From the NCBI RefSeq assembly GCF_002101585.1, contig NZ_LQOT01000041.1, positions 62,001 through 126,000 of the forward strand: 64,000 nt of DNA, in the 5' to 3' direction. This DNA comes from Mycolicibacter engbaekii (GTDB lineage: Bacteria; Actinomycetota; Actinomycetes; Mycobacteriales; Mycobacteriaceae). Both the position numbers and the translations under genes were made by a program. This document shows, in pieces, positions 1-12,274 of the stretch. The notes beneath the pieces were generated by a model, which was given only the letters and a program-made list of their open reading frames with translations, was not told where the DNA came from and made no database searches. How positions within the stretch are numbered: the stretch's first letter is position 1; the number at the start of each line of letters is the position of its first letter.

Positions 1-50
1 AACTCCTCTTAATCCACGGGGCAAATCTGCTCCCGCGTGTCGGGTCGCGG

Positions 51-1013
51 TCAGGCCCCGTTGACCGACGACGGCACCACCCGTGCCCCGTAGACCGGTC
101 CGCTGGCCACCCGCACCGCCCGCCCCGCGCCCAGCGCCGACAGTTCCACGGCGACGTCGGCCGCCGACGCCGCCGAGCCGCACAGGAACGCACACGTCGG
201 CCCGGAACCGGACACCACACCGGCCAGCGCACCGGCCTCCACACCGGCGCGCAGGGTCCGGCGCAGCGCCGGGTTGAGGCTGATCGCCGCCGCCTGCAGG
301 TCGTTGCCGAGCAGTCCGGCCAATCGCTGCGGGTCACCGGCGGCCAGCGCGGCCAGCACCGGCTCGGGATCGCCCGACTCGGGCAGCCGGCGACCCGAGT
401 CGCGCAGCCGGTCCAACTCGGCGAAGACCGCCGGGGTGGACAGCCCGCGGTCGGCGAACGCCAGCACCCAGTGGAACGTCTCCCGGGTGAGCACCGTCGC
501 CAGTTCCTCGCCCCGGCCGGTGCCCAATGCGGTACCGCCGTGCAGCGCGAACGGCACGTCGCTGCCCAGCCGGGCGGCCAGCGCGTGCAGGTCGCGGCGC
601 GGCACGCCGAGCTCCCAGAGCACATTCATCCCGACCAGCACCGCCGCGGCATCGGCGCTGCCGCCGGCCATACCGCCGGCCACCGGAATCGACTTGTCGA
701 TGCTGATCGCCACGTCCGGAGCCCGGCCCACGTACTCGGCCATCAGCTCGGCGGCCTGCCAGGCCAGGTTGCGCTCATCGGTGGGCAGCACGTCGGCGCC
801 CTCGCCGCCGACCCGCAGCGACAACACGTCGGCGTCGCGGACCGTCACCTCGTCGACCAGCGACACCGCATGGAAAACGGTGGTCAACTCGTGATAACCG
901 TCCGCCCGGCGGTCGCCGACGGCCAGGTAGAGGTTGAGCTTGCCCGGTACCCGAACGGTGACCGAACCGGTCGGGGACCACTCGGTGGCGGCAGTTCCGT
1001 CGGATGCGGTCAC
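51..1013 (-). CDS. ispE: 4-diphosphocytidyl-2-C-methyl-D-erythritol kinase
   Basis: GHMP-family kinase of the MEP isoprenoid pathway; it phosphorylates CDP-methylerythritol with ATP in the cytoplasm. The 320-residue protein has the N-terminal PGKLN segment (Lys25), the glycine-rich ATP loop [14 protein letters not shown] at about residues 110-123, the GSDVPF segment with the probable catalytic Asp152, and a C-terminal GSGPTCAF motif. Length fits the family (about 300-320). The chosen start is GTG at 1013; a shorter start just before the conserved [11 protein letters not shown] segment is possible. In M. tuberculosis ispE directly follows ksgA; here it lies 50 bp downstream of a PE-PPE-domain gene instead. 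Identification is near certain. Confidence 0.97.
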   Translation of the reverse strand: MTASDGTAATEWSPTGSVTVRVPGKLNLYLAVGDRRADGYHELTTVFHAVSLVDEVTVRDADVLSLRVGGEGADVLPTDERNLAWQAAELMAEYVGRAPDVAISIDKSIPVAGGMAGGSADAAAVLVGMNVLWELGVPRRDLHALAARLGSDVPFALHGGTALGTGRGEELATVLTRETFHWVLAFADRGLSTPAVFAELDRLRDSGRRLPESGDPEPVLAALAAGDPQRLAGLLGNDLQAAAISLNPALRRTLRAGVEAGALAGVVSGSGPTCAFLCGSAASAADVAVELSALGAGRAVRVASGPVYGARVVPSSVNGA

Positions 1014-1063
1014 GCCGATGAGACTAACGGTCCAGGGCGGCTCGGTGACGGCGGTCGCGCCGG

Positions 1064-2530
1064 TCAGGAGAACAGATCGGCGAAGTCCTGCTCGATGGCG
1101 GCGAAGGCCTCCGCAAACACCGCCGCCTGGAACCCGGCCGCCATGGTGACCAGTCCGGTGGTGGCCGCCAACGGCATGCCGATCGCCCCGATCAGATCAC
1201 CGGAGAGCAGCTCGTCGAAGAACAGGCTCACGTTGTAGGCCGGCAGACTGGTCACCAGGGAGTTGATGATGTCGGCGGTCGGCAGCAGGGTCGCGTAAAG
1301 CGAGGCCGCGGCGCTGCTGAACGCGTTGACGACCTCGCTCAGGCTGGGCAGGGAGAAGTCCGGCATGGCTACGGTGTCCAAGCCGAACCAGTCCGCCACA
1401 CTGCCCGACGACATCTCCTGCAGGGCGTCGACGAAGTCGGCCCAGCCCTGCTGGGCGCCGTTGCCCAGGGCGGTGAGCACGTCCATCGGGTTGACGTCGG
1501 GGAACAGCCCGAACGGCGTGGAGATGTCGGCCGGACCCTGATCCCAGCCGTGCTCGATGCTGCCGTAGCCGAGGTTGACCAGCACCCGCAGCGCGGGCTG
1601 CAGCAGGTCGGCGAACGCATCGCCGAATGCGGTGAGACGCAACGGTTCCAGCAGCGGCAGGTTCTCCGCGGGGATCATGAAGTACCGGTTGCTGCCCGCG
1701 TAGCCCTCGGAGACGTCCAGCTCGATGGCGGCGGCCAGCTGCTCGTCGGTCAACGACGGGTAATTGCGGTGGATGAACAGGATACCCATGAAGGCGTTGA
1801 GGTCGGCCAGGATGTTCAGCGGGTACTTCGGGAAGTCGGCGAACCCGTCGTACTCCTGGATGTAATTGGCTGTCTCCCAAGGTGTCTGGGCGGGCGCGCC
1901 GCCACTGAACGTAACGCCCAGGCTGGCCAGGCTCAGCGGGACGCCGGGGATGTCGAAGCGGGGCAGCAGGCCACCGTTGGGGTTGGACGGACTTCCCAAA
2001 GTCACGAAGGACAGCTCGTCGGCGGTGGGCCGCAGCTCTTCGGGCAGCGCCAAGAGCTTGTCCATCACCACGCCGTTGATGATGCCGCTCTGCGAATACC
2101 CCGCCACGACAAGCTCATTGCCCTTGCGGATCTCCTCCATGATGGTGTGAAACAAGATGGTGGACCCTTGCTGCACCGAGGTGTCCAGCGGCAGCGTTTT
2201 CACGCCGGTCAGCGGATAGAGGCCCTCCGGGGTGAACAGTGCGTTGGTGGTGTCCACCGGAAAGATCGGCTGGCCGGGGAACTTGGGGACAACCGGTTCG
2301 AGATACCGCTCGGTGAGCGCAATCAGATACTGCGGTGTCGGGATCGGCAGTCCACTGCCACCCATGATCCACGACTCGGTGTCGAGCAGCGTGGTCTGCG
2401 CCACCACCGTCGTAGCGGTGGCGGCCACTCCGGGCGCCAGCACCGGCGCGACACCCGATGCGGCGAGAGCGGCCAGTGCCAGCGGCACCGCGCCGAGAGA
2501 CCGGGGGTTGCGGGTGGCAAGAGATGTCAT
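1064..2530 (-). CDS. Secreted PE-PPE-domain serine hydrolase
   Basis: 488 residues, beginning with a hydrophobic Ala/Leu-rich segment at about residues 10-45 that reads as a Sec signal peptide or anchor, followed by an alpha/beta-hydrolase domain of the PE-PPE type (family PF08237). The nucleophile elbow is visible as GYSQSG with Ser146. Phrases such as [12 protein letters not shown] and [12 protein letters not shown] are typical of the C-terminal PE-PPE domain. No PE or PPE N-terminal domain is present, so export is probably Sec-dependent rather than by ESX-5. Known relatives are esterases/lipases of the mycobacterial envelope; the substrate is unknown. A purine-rich GAGAGG precedes the ATG at 2530. 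It is inserted, with the divergent kinase gene, between ksgA and ispE. Confidence 0.88.
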   Translation of the reverse strand: MTSLATRNPRSLGAVPLALAALAASGVAPVLAPGVAATATTVVAQTTLLDTESWIMGGSGLPIPTPQYLIALTERYLEPVVPKFPGQPIFPVDTTNALFTPEGLYPLTGVKTLPLDTSVQQGSTILFHTIMEEIRKGNELVVAGYSQSGIINGVVMDKLLALPEELRPTADELSFVTLGSPSNPNGGLLPRFDIPGVPLSLASLGVTFSGGAPAQTPWETANYIQEYDGFADFPKYPLNILADLNAFMGILFIHRNYPSLTDEQLAAAIELDVSEGYAGSNRYFMIPAENLPLLEPLRLTAFGDAFADLLQPALRVLVNLGYGSIEHGWDQGPADISTPFGLFPDVNPMDVLTALGNGAQQGWADFVDALQEMSSGSVADWFGLDTVAMPDFSLPSLSEVVNAFSSAAASLYATLLPTADIINSLVTSLPAYNVSLFFDELLSGDLIGAIGMPLAATTGLVTMAAGFQAAVFAEAFAAIEQDFADLFS

Positions 2531-3450
2531 GGCCGCCTCTCAGGGTGCGGGGTGTGGTGCGGGGACTGGAGTCTGACCATTATTTTTACCAGCGAACCAT
2601 CATGCTTTTCTACCGCCGCCATCATGTTTGTCTCAGTTATCTGGGGACCGGCGGTAACGGCACCCAACCGGGCCGGGCCGCCCTAGCCTGAGGCCATGAC
2701 GGGAGCCGGAGTCGGCTACGGCGGCTATGTGATCGACCGCGAGGTCGGCCGCGGAGGGCACGCCGCGGTGTATCGGGCCCATGACCCCGGCAGCCCCGCC
2801 CCGCCCGTGGCACTGAAGGTCCTCGACGAGACGCACCGCTCCCCCGCGCAGCAGGCTCGGCTGAGCCGCGAGTTCGCGTTCGCCAGCGCGCTCAAGCACC
2901 CCCATATCGTCGCGGTGTATCGGCACGGGCCGTTCTGGCTGGCGATGCAGTACGTCGACGGGGGCAAGGCGACCGGCCTGCGCACGCTCACGGACCGGTT
3001 GACCGCGCTGGCCCAGGTGGCCGCGGCACTGGACTACGCGCACCGTCGCGGCATCGTGCACGGCGACGTCAAACCCGCCAACATCCTCATCCCCGCGGAC
3101 TTCGGCCACGCCGGGGCGGTGCTGACCGATTTCGGGGAGGCCCACGCCGTCGTCGACGACGTCCGCCACCGGCCCCGGCATTCCGGCGCCCTCGAGGTCT
3201 CGCTGCCCTACACCGCACCGGAGATCCTGCACGGCAAGGCGCCCTCGGCCGCCACCGACGAGTACGCCCTGGCGTGCACCGCGGTCGAGTTGCTCACCGG
3301 GGCGCCGCCGTTCACCGCCCGCGACGCCGCCGATCTGGCCGACGCGCACCTGCGACTACTGGCCCCTGCCCTGTCGGCCAGCCTGGGACCGGGAGCCCGG
3401 GCCGCCGACGTGGTGGTGCAACGGGCGCTGGCGAAGTTCCCGGCGAGCCG

Positions 3451-6447
<2,997 letters not shown>

Positions 6448-6471
6448 CCGCACACAATAGGGTGAACGGTG

Positions 6472-8013
6472 ATGAAGCCCTTCTACGTCACCACCGCGAT
6501 CACCTACCCCAACGGTGACCCGCACATCGGTCACGCCTACGAGTACATCGCCACCGACGCGATCGCCCGATTCCACCGGCTCGACGGATACGACGTGCGG
6601 TACCTGACGGGGACCGACGAGCACGGCCTGAAGATGGCCGAGACCGCCGCGGCCGAGGGCATCGCAACCGCGGAGCTGGCGCGGCGCAACTCCGATGTCT
6701 TCGAGAACCTGCAGCGCAAGCTCAACATCTCGTTCGACCGGTTCATCCGCACCACCGACGCCGACCACCTGGAAGCCTCCAAGGCCATCTGGCAGCGCAT
6801 GGTCGACGCCGGCGACATCTACCTCGACGCCTACTCCGGCTGGTACTCGGTGCGCGACGAGCGGTTCTTCACCGAGGGCGAGACCCGGCTGACCGATGAC
6901 GGGTCACGGGTGGCGAACGAAACCGGGGCACCGGTCACCTGGACCGAGGAACAGACCTATTTCTTCCGGCTGTCGGCCTACGCCGACCGGCTGCTGGCGC
7001 ACTATGCGGCCAACCCGGACTTCATCGCCCCCGACGTGCGCCGCAACGAAGTGATCAGCTTTGTCTCCGGAGGTCTGCGCGACCTGTCGATCTCGCGCAC
7101 GTCCTTCGACTGGGGCGTGCCGGTGCCCGGGCATCCCGACCACGTCATGTACGTGTGGGTGGACGCGCTCACCAACTATCTGACCGGGGTCGGCTACCCC
7201 GACACCGACTCCGAGACCTTCCGCCGGTACTGGCCGGCCGATCTGCACATGATCGGCAAGGACATCATCCGGTTCCACACCGTGTACTGGCCGGCGTTTC
7301 TGATGTCGGCCGGTATCGAACTGCCGCGCCGGGTCTTCGCGCACGGCTTCCTGCTCAACAGCGGCGAGAAGATGAGCAAGTCGGTAGGCAACGTCATCGA
7401 TCCGGTGGCGTTCGTCGACAAGTACGGCGTGGACCAGGTGCGTTATTTCCTGCTGCGGGAGATCCCGTTCGGCCAGGACGGCAGCATCTCCGACGAGGCC
7501 ATGATCAGCCGGGTCAACGCGGATCTGGCCAACGAACTGGGCAACCTGGCGCAGCGCTCGCTGTCGATGGTGGCCAAGAACCTGGCCGGGGTGGTGCCCG
7601 AGCCGACCGCGCCGACCGCGGACGACGCCGAGTTGCTGGCACTGGCCGACGGCCTGCTGGACAAGGTGCGCGACGCGTTCGGCACCCAGGCCATGCACCT
7701 GGGACTCGAAGCGATCTGGCTGATGCTGGGCGCGGCCAACCGGTACTTCTCCGCCCACGAGCCGTGGAAGCTGGCCAAGAGCGAGGCCGCCGCGGACCAA
7801 GCCCGCTTCGGCACCGTCTTGTACACCACGCTCGAGGTGGTGCGGATCGCGGCGCTGCTGGTACAGCCGGTGATGCCGGACTCGGCGGCCAAGCTGCTGG
7901 ACCTGCTGGGCCAGCCCGGCGAGCAGCGGACGTTCACCGCCGTGTCCGACCGGCTGACCGCGGGACGGCACCTGCCACCGCCGACCGGGGTGTTCCCGCG
8001 CTACCAGCCCTGA
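6472..8013 (+). CDS. metG: Methionine--tRNA ligase
   Basis: Class I aminoacyl-tRNA synthetase charging tRNA-Met. The HIGH motif is at residues 18-21 (DPHIGHAYEY) and KMSKS at 300-304 (GEKMSKSVGN). The connective peptide contains no Cys-x-x-Cys zinc knuckle, and the protein ends after the anticodon-binding helix bundle without a C-terminal tRNA-binding domain; both are normal for the about 515-residue mycobacterial enzyme. ATG at 6472 is chosen, with AGGG 9 nt upstream; GTG immediately before it is possible. Divergent from tatD. Confidence 0.97.
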   Translation: MKPFYVTTAITYPNGDPHIGHAYEYIATDAIARFHRLDGYDVRYLTGTDEHGLKMAETAAAEGIATAELARRNSDVFENLQRKLNISFDRFIRTTDADHLEASKAIWQRMVDAGDIYLDAYSGWYSVRDERFFTEGETRLTDDGSRVANETGAPVTWTEEQTYFFRLSAYADRLLAHYAANPDFIAPDVRRNEVISFVSGGLRDLSISRTSFDWGVPVPGHPDHVMYVWVDALTNYLTGVGYPDTDSETFRRYWPADLHMIGKDIIRFHTVYWPAFLMSAGIELPRRVFAHGFLLNSGEKMSKSVGNVIDPVAFVDKYGVDQVRYFLLREIPFGQDGSISDEAMISRVNADLANELGNLAQRSLSMVAKNLAGVVPEPTAPTADDAELLALADGLLDKVRDAFGTQAMHLGLEAIWLMLGAANRYFSAHEPWKLAKSEAAADQARFGTVLYTTLEVVRIAALLVQPVMPDSAAKLLDLLGQPGEQRTFTAVSDRLTAGRHLPPPTGVFPRYQP

Positions 8014-8016
8014 GCG

Positions 8017-8034
8017 CCGGCCGGCCGGCCGGCC
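8017..8034. terminator. GGCC palindromic run after metG
   Basis: Four and a half tandem CCGG/GGCC units begin 4 bp after the metG stop codon and end 3 bp before the ECF41-type -35 element. The run is fully self-complementary and could form a hairpin that ends metG transcription, but there is no T tract. It may also simply be a GC-rich spacer. Confidence 0.3.
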
Positions 8035-8036
8035 CG

Positions 8037-8063
8037 TGTCACACTTTCGGGTTCCGCGGTGTC
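8037..8063 (+). promoter_or_regulatory. ECF41/SigJ-type promoter
   Basis: TGTCACA (8037-8043), 16 bp, then TGTC (8060-8063; TGTCTT with the next two bases). The published ECF41/SigJ promoter, as I recall it, is (T)GTCACA-N16-CGTC(CT), so the -35 and spacing are exact and the -10 differs at one or two positions. It sits 37 bp upstream of the start codon of the oxidoreductase gene whose downstream partner encodes an ECF41 sigma factor, so the operon is probably under its own sigma factor. Confidence 0.72.
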
Positions 8064-8100
8064 TTGAAGGCATAAACACCTTCAACGACAGGAGCCACTC

Positions 8101-9279
8101 ATGACCCGCGTCCAGGTCGTCATCCTCGGCGGCGGCTACGCCGGCACCTTGGCCGCCAACCGACTGCGCCAGAATCCGGCCGTCGACATCACCGTGGTCA
8201 ACCCGCGGCCGGTGTTCGTCGAACGCATCCGGCTGCACCAGTACATCGCGGGCACGGGAACGGCCACCGTGGACTACTCCGAGCTGCTCGGTGACGGGAT
8301 CCGGCTGCTGGTCGACTCCGCCACCGCCATCGAGGCCGCGGACCGGCGCATCCGGCTGGCCTCGGGCACCGTACTGCGCTACCACTACCTCATCTATGCG
8401 GTCGGCAGCACCGGCGCGATCAGCCCGGCTGTCCCCGGCGCCGCCGAATTCGCGTACTCCATCAGCGAATTCGAGTCCGCTGCGCGGCTGCTGTCCCGGC
8501 TCGACGCGGTGGGACGGCAGGCCCCGGTGACGGTGGTCGGCGGCGGGCTGACCGGAATCGAGGCGGCGGCCGAGCTGGCCGCGCCGGGGCGGCCGGTGAC
8601 CCTGGTCTGCGGCGGGCAGCTGGGACCGTCACTGCACGCCGCGGGCCGCCGCTCGGTGGCCAAGGCCCTGCGCAAGCTGGGGGTCGCGGTGCGCGAAGCA
8701 GCGGTGGTCGCCGAGGTGCGCCCCGACGCCGTGGTGCTGGAAGACGGCACGGTGCTGCCCAGCGCGGTGACCGTCTGGACGGCGGGCTTCGGCGTGCCGG
8801 ATCTGGCCGCCGCCAGTGGACTGGCCACCGACGCGCTGGGCCGGCTGCTCACCGACGAGACCCTGACCAGCGTCGACAACCCGTGGATTGTGGCGGCCGG
8901 GGACGCCGTTGCGCCATCGGGCCGGCCACTGCGGATGAGCTGCCAGGCGGCGCTGCCGCTGGGCGCCCAGGCCGCCAGCACCGTGTTGGCCCGGATCGCC
9001 GACACCGCACCGGCGGCCCTGGACCAGGCGTTCTCCGCACAGTGCATCAGTGTGGGCCGCCACGCGGCGACGGTGCAGCTGTCGCACCGCGACGACACCC
9101 CGATCAAGGCGTTCGTGGGCGGCCGGCTGGGCGCCGTGGTCAAGGAGGCCATCTGCCGGTACACGCTGAAGTGGATTCGGGGTGAGGCGGTCGCTCCGGG
9201 CTCGTACCGTTGGATGAAGAGCGGCGCCCGGGCCGCAGCGCCGGTGAAGGGGCCGGGCCGACGAGAGGCGGCGGTGTGA
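8101..9279 (+). CDS. FAD-dependent NAD(P)H oxidoreductase (NDH-2-like), ECF41 partner
   Basis: 392-residue two-dinucleotide-binding-domain flavoprotein. The FAD fingerprint GGGYAG is at residues 10-15, a second Rossmann motif (VVGGGLTGIEAAAELA) near residue 145, and the ATG/GD-type motif AAGDAV near 265. The C-terminus lacks an obvious long amphipathic membrane helix, so it is not a clear respiratory NDH-2. AGGAG is well placed 6 nt before the ATG. The gene overlaps the downstream sigma-factor gene by 4 bp (GTGA). Genes for a carboxymuconolactone decarboxylase, oxidoreductase or epimerase beside ECF41 sigma factors are a defined pattern (COE genes), which this pair fits. Substrate unknown. 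Confidence 0.87.
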   Translation: MTRVQVVILGGGYAGTLAANRLRQNPAVDITVVNPRPVFVERIRLHQYIAGTGTATVDYSELLGDGIRLLVDSATAIEAADRRIRLASGTVLRYHYLIYAVGSTGAISPAVPGAAEFAYSISEFESAARLLSRLDAVGRQAPVTVVGGGLTGIEAAAELAAPGRPVTLVCGGQLGPSLHAAGRRSVAKALRKLGVAVREAAVVAEVRPDAVVLEDGTVLPSAVTVWTAGFGVPDLAAASGLATDALGRLLTDETLTSVDNPWIVAAGDAVAPSGRPLRMSCQAALPLGAQAASTVLARIADTAPAALDQAFSAQCISVGRHAATVQLSHRDDTPIKAFVGGRLGAVVKEAICRYTLKWIRGEAVAPGSYRWMKSGARAAAPVKGPGRREAAV

Positions 9280-10181
9280 AAGACGAGCACGCCCAACGGT
9301 TCACCGAGCTGCGGCCCCTGCTGTTCACCATCGCCTACGAGATTCTGGGCTCGGCGACCGAGTCCGACGATGTGCTGCAGGACAGCTATCTGCGCTGGGC
9401 CGAGGTGGACCTGGCCGGGGTCCGCGACGTCAAGGCCTACCTGGCCCGGCTGGTCACCCACCAGGCCCTCAATGCGCTGCGGGCCAGTAGCCGGCGCCGG
9501 GAGGAGTACGTCGGCCCGTGGCTGCCCGAACCCCTGCTGCTCACCGAGCAGGATCCCGCCGGCGACGTGGTGCTGGCGGAGTCGGTGTCGATGGCCATGC
9601 TGGTGGTCTTGGAGACGCTGAGCCCCGACGAGCGGGCCGTGTTCGTGCTGCGTGAGGTATTCGGGTTCGGCTACGACGAGATCGCGGCCGCGATCGGCAA
9701 AACCGAGGCCGCGGCTCGTCAGGTCGCCCACCGGGCGCGCGGCCATGTGCAGGCCCGGCGGCCGCGCTACACCCCGATGGACCCGTCCGAGAGCGCGCGG
9801 ATCACCACGGAGTTCCTGACCGCGGCGGCGGGCGGCGACCTGACGACGGTGCTGTCGATGCTGGCGCCCGACGTGGCCTGGACCGCCGACAGCGGCGGCA
9901 AGGCCAGCGCGGCGAGACGACCGATCCTGGGCGCCGACAAGGTCGCCCGCACCGTCATCGGGCTGCTGCGCCACGGCGCGCAGATGCCCGATGCGCGCGT
10001 TGACATGGGGGTCTGCAACTCCGCCCCCGCGGTGCTGCTCTACCGCGCCGACCGCCTGGAGGGCGTGTTCACCGTCGAGATCATCGACGGGCTGATCACG
10101 AACTTCTACGCGATGCGCAACCCGGACAAGCTGGCCGCGGTGGCCGCCGCCCGCGAGATCACCCGCGGCGCGGACGTCTGA
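9276..10181 (+). CDS. ECF41-family sigma factor with fused SnoaL-like domain (SigJ-like)
   Basis: 301 residues from GTG at 9276, which overlaps the stop of the oxidoreductase gene. Sigma region 2 (about 10-70) and region 4 (about 110-160) are followed by a C-terminal SnoaL-like domain that regulates the factor in place of an anti-sigma. The family signatures are present: linker WLPEPL (82-87), DSGGK (205-209, usually DGGGR) and NPDKL (282-286). Homologous to M. tuberculosis SigJ in type, but at a different locus, so I do not name it sigJ. Regulation is probably autogenous through the promoter at 8037-8063. The Gly-to-Ser and Arg-to-Lys changes in the DGGGR motif are worth noting because that motif contacts regulation in characterised members. 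Confidence 0.9.
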   Translation: MKDEHAQRFTELRPLLFTIAYEILGSATESDDVLQDSYLRWAEVDLAGVRDVKAYLARLVTHQALNALRASSRRREEYVGPWLPEPLLLTEQDPAGDVVLAESVSMAMLVVLETLSPDERAVFVLREVFGFGYDEIAAAIGKTEAAARQVAHRARGHVQARRPRYTPMDPSESARITTEFLTAAAGGDLTTVLSMLAPDVAWTADSGGKASAARRPILGADKVARTVIGLLRHGAQMPDARVDMGVCNSAPAVLLYRADRLEGVFTVEIIDGLITNFYAMRNPDKLAAVAAAREITRGADV

Positions 10182-10193
10182 CAAGCTAGTGCC

Positions 10194-11444
10194 GTGCGGA
10201 TCGAGCGGCTCGGCGACCTGGGCGCGGCACCGGAGGTGCTGCGCGCGGTCGGTGACGCCACCGGCAGGCGGGGTCTGCCGCCGCCGGCCGCGCTGACCGG
10301 CGAATGGTTCGGATCCCAGGCGGTGATCGCGCCGAGCGTGGCCGCCGAACCGGTCGATCCCGATGCGGTGTTCGAGCTGCCCGAACCGGTCGCCGACGCC
10401 CCGCCCGGGGCGGTGGGCGGCGGCTGGATCGGCTACCTGTCCTATCCCGACGCCGGCGCCGACGGACGGGGGCCGCGTATTCCCCAGGCCGCCGGGGGCT
10501 GGACCGACTGTGTGCTCCGGCACGACGACGAGGGCCAGTGGTGGTTCGAGAGCCTGTCCGGCGCACCCATGCCGAGCTGGCTGGCGCAGGCGCTGAGCAC
10601 CCCCGCCCCGGCCCGCGAATGCCGCATCTACTGGCAGACGCCGGATCGGCAGGCGCACCGCGCCGGGGTGCTGGCCTGCCTGGAGGCCATCCGGTCCGGT
10701 GAGGTGTATCAGGCCTGCGTGTGCACCCGCTTCACCGGAACCGTCAGCGGCGCCCCACTGGACTTCTTCGCCGACGCGGTGGCGCGCACCGGCCCGGCCC
10801 GGGCCGCCTATGTCGCGGGCGGCTGGGGCGCGGTGGCCTCGCTGTCTCCCGAGTTGTTCCTGCGCCGACGGGGACAGCTGGTGGCCTCCAGCCCCATCAA
10901 GGGCACCCTGCCGCACTACGCCCGCCCGTCGGCGCTGCGCGCCTCGGCCAAGGATGTCGCCGAGAACATCATGATCGTGGACCTGGTCCGCAACGACCTG
11001 GGCCGGGTGGCGATCACCGGGACCGTCACCGTGCCCGAACTGCTGGCGGTGCGGCCCGCACCGGGCGTATGGCATCTGGTGTCGACAGTTTCCGCCCGGG
11101 TGCCCGAACAGCTGAGCATGGCGGAACTGCTGGCGGCGACGTTCCCGCCCGCCTCGGTGACCGGGACTCCCAAACACCGCGCCCGTCAGCTCCTTTCCAC
11201 CTGGGAGCCGTCACGTCGCGGGGCCTACTGCGGCACGGTGGGATTGGCGTCACCGGTGGCCGGCGCCGAACTCAACGTGGCGATCCGCACGGTGGAGTTC
11301 GACGCCGCCGGCGGCGCGGTGCTCGGTGTCGGCGGTGGGATCACCGCGGACTCCGACGTGGACGCCGAATGGCAGGAATGCCTGCACAAGGCCGCCCCGA
11401 TCGTCGGCGCCGGTCAGTCCCGGGAACGCAGCACCGCGTCATAG
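10194..11444 (+). CDS. pabB: Aminodeoxychorismate synthase component I
   Basis: Chorismate-utilising enzyme making 4-amino-4-deoxychorismate for folate synthesis. The diagnostic PIKGT motif with the nucleophilic Lys236 separates PabB from anthranilate synthase (PIAGT). The chorismate-binding core is intact: VYQACVCTRF, ENIMIVDLVRNDLGRV, TFPPASVTGTPK and VGGGITADSD. 416 residues from GTG at 10194, slightly shorter than the M. tuberculosis enzyme. It starts 12 bp after the sigma-factor gene and its 3' end overlaps convergent rsmI by 31 bp. No pabA/pabC lies in the window. Confidence 0.93.
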   Translation: MRIERLGDLGAAPEVLRAVGDATGRRGLPPPAALTGEWFGSQAVIAPSVAAEPVDPDAVFELPEPVADAPPGAVGGGWIGYLSYPDAGADGRGPRIPQAAGGWTDCVLRHDDEGQWWFESLSGAPMPSWLAQALSTPAPARECRIYWQTPDRQAHRAGVLACLEAIRSGEVYQACVCTRFTGTVSGAPLDFFADAVARTGPARAAYVAGGWGAVASLSPELFLRRRGQLVASSPIKGTLPHYARPSALRASAKDVAENIMIVDLVRNDLGRVAITGTVTVPELLAVRPAPGVWHLVSTVSARVPEQLSMAELLAATFPPASVTGTPKHRARQLLSTWEPSRRGAYCGTVGLASPVAGAELNVAIRTVEFDAAGGAVLGVGGGITADSDVDAEWQECLHKAAPIVGAGQSRERSTAS

Positions 11445-12250
11445 AGCTCACGCCGGGACACCGGCGCCCCGGCAGCGGCGATCGCCTGCGCGCAGGCGTC
11501 CTTGACCCGCATACCGTCGGCGGTCAGCCGGTCGACCTCGGCCACCAGGGTCGGCAGATCCGCACGCGGGCTGGCACCGGCGAGCACCACGGTGATCTCC
11601 CCCAGCACCTCCTCGGACGCCCACTCGGCCAGCTCGGACAGCGTCCCGCGCAACACCTCTTCGTGGGTCTTGGTCAGCTCCCGGCACACCACCGCGCGGC
11701 GTTGCCCGCCGAGTTCGTCGACCGCGTCGCGCAGGCATTGCGCCAGCCGCCGCGGCGATTCGAAGAACACGCAGGTGCGCCGTTCGTCGGCCAGCGACGC
11801 CAGCCACGCCCGGCGCGCCGCCGGCCGGCGCGGCGCGAAACCCTCGAAGCAGAACCGGTCCGAAGCCAGCCCGGACACCGCCAGCGCCGTCGTGACCGCC
11901 GACGGGCCGGGCAGACACGACACCGGCAGGCCGGCCTCGGCGCAGGCGGCCACCAGGCGGTAACCCGGATCGCTGATCAGCGGCATCCCCGCGTCGCTGA
12001 CCACCAGCACCGTGGCGCCGGCCTCGATGTCGGCGAGCAGCGCCGGCACCCGAGTCGCCTCGTTGGCGTCGAACAGACTGACCACCCGGCCGGCGATCTG
12101 CGCGCCGAGCGCCTTGGCCAGGGTCCGCAGCCGCCGGGTGTCCTCGGCGGCCACCACGTCAGCACTGCGCAGCGCCTCCAGCAGGCGCGGCGAGGCGTCG
12201 GCGGGCTGGCCAAGCGGAGTGGCCCCCAGCAGCAATCGACCATCGGGCAT
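11414..12250 (-). CDS. rsmI: 16S rRNA (cytidine1402-2'-O)-methyltransferase
   Basis: Tetrapyrrole-methylase-fold enzyme that 2'-O-methylates C1402 of 16S rRNA. Recognised from LLLGATPLG at the N-terminus (usually LYVVATPIGN), AAEDTRR, SDAGMPLISDPGYRLV, and the SAM-site segment GPSAVTTALAVSGL, followed by FFESPRRL. 278 residues from ATG at 12250, matching the family. The upstream frame is open but not homologous. It is divergent from pmt across 24 bp, which must contain both promoters or their start regions, and convergent with pabB. Matches the Rv1003-Rv1002c arrangement of M. tuberculosis. Confidence 0.94.
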   Translation of the reverse strand: MPDGRLLLGATPLGQPADASPRLLEALRSADVVAAEDTRRLRTLAKALGAQIAGRVVSLFDANEATRVPALLADIEAGATVLVVSDAGMPLISDPGYRLVAACAEAGLPVSCLPGPSAVTTALAVSGLASDRFCFEGFAPRRPAARRAWLASLADERRTCVFFESPRRLAQCLRDAVDELGGQRRAVVCRELTKTHEEVLRGTLSELAEWASEEVLGEITVVLAGASPRADLPTLVAEVDRLTADGMRVKDACAQAIAAAGAPVSRRELYDAVLRSRD

Positions 12251-12274
12251 GGCGCACAGCCTACGATCGTCTGA

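Noticed and set aside
8017..8034. GGCC run as a regulatory operator for the ECF41 operon
   Set aside because: It is simple dinucleotide-type palindromic sequence next to a stop codon; the ECF41 promoter explains the upstream region better.
8394..11177. Very long open frame antisense to the oxidoreductase, sigma factor and pabB genes
   Set aside because: It mirrors the third-position GC bias of well-supported genes on the plus strand, and its translation is Arg/Gly/His-rich without any recognisable domain.
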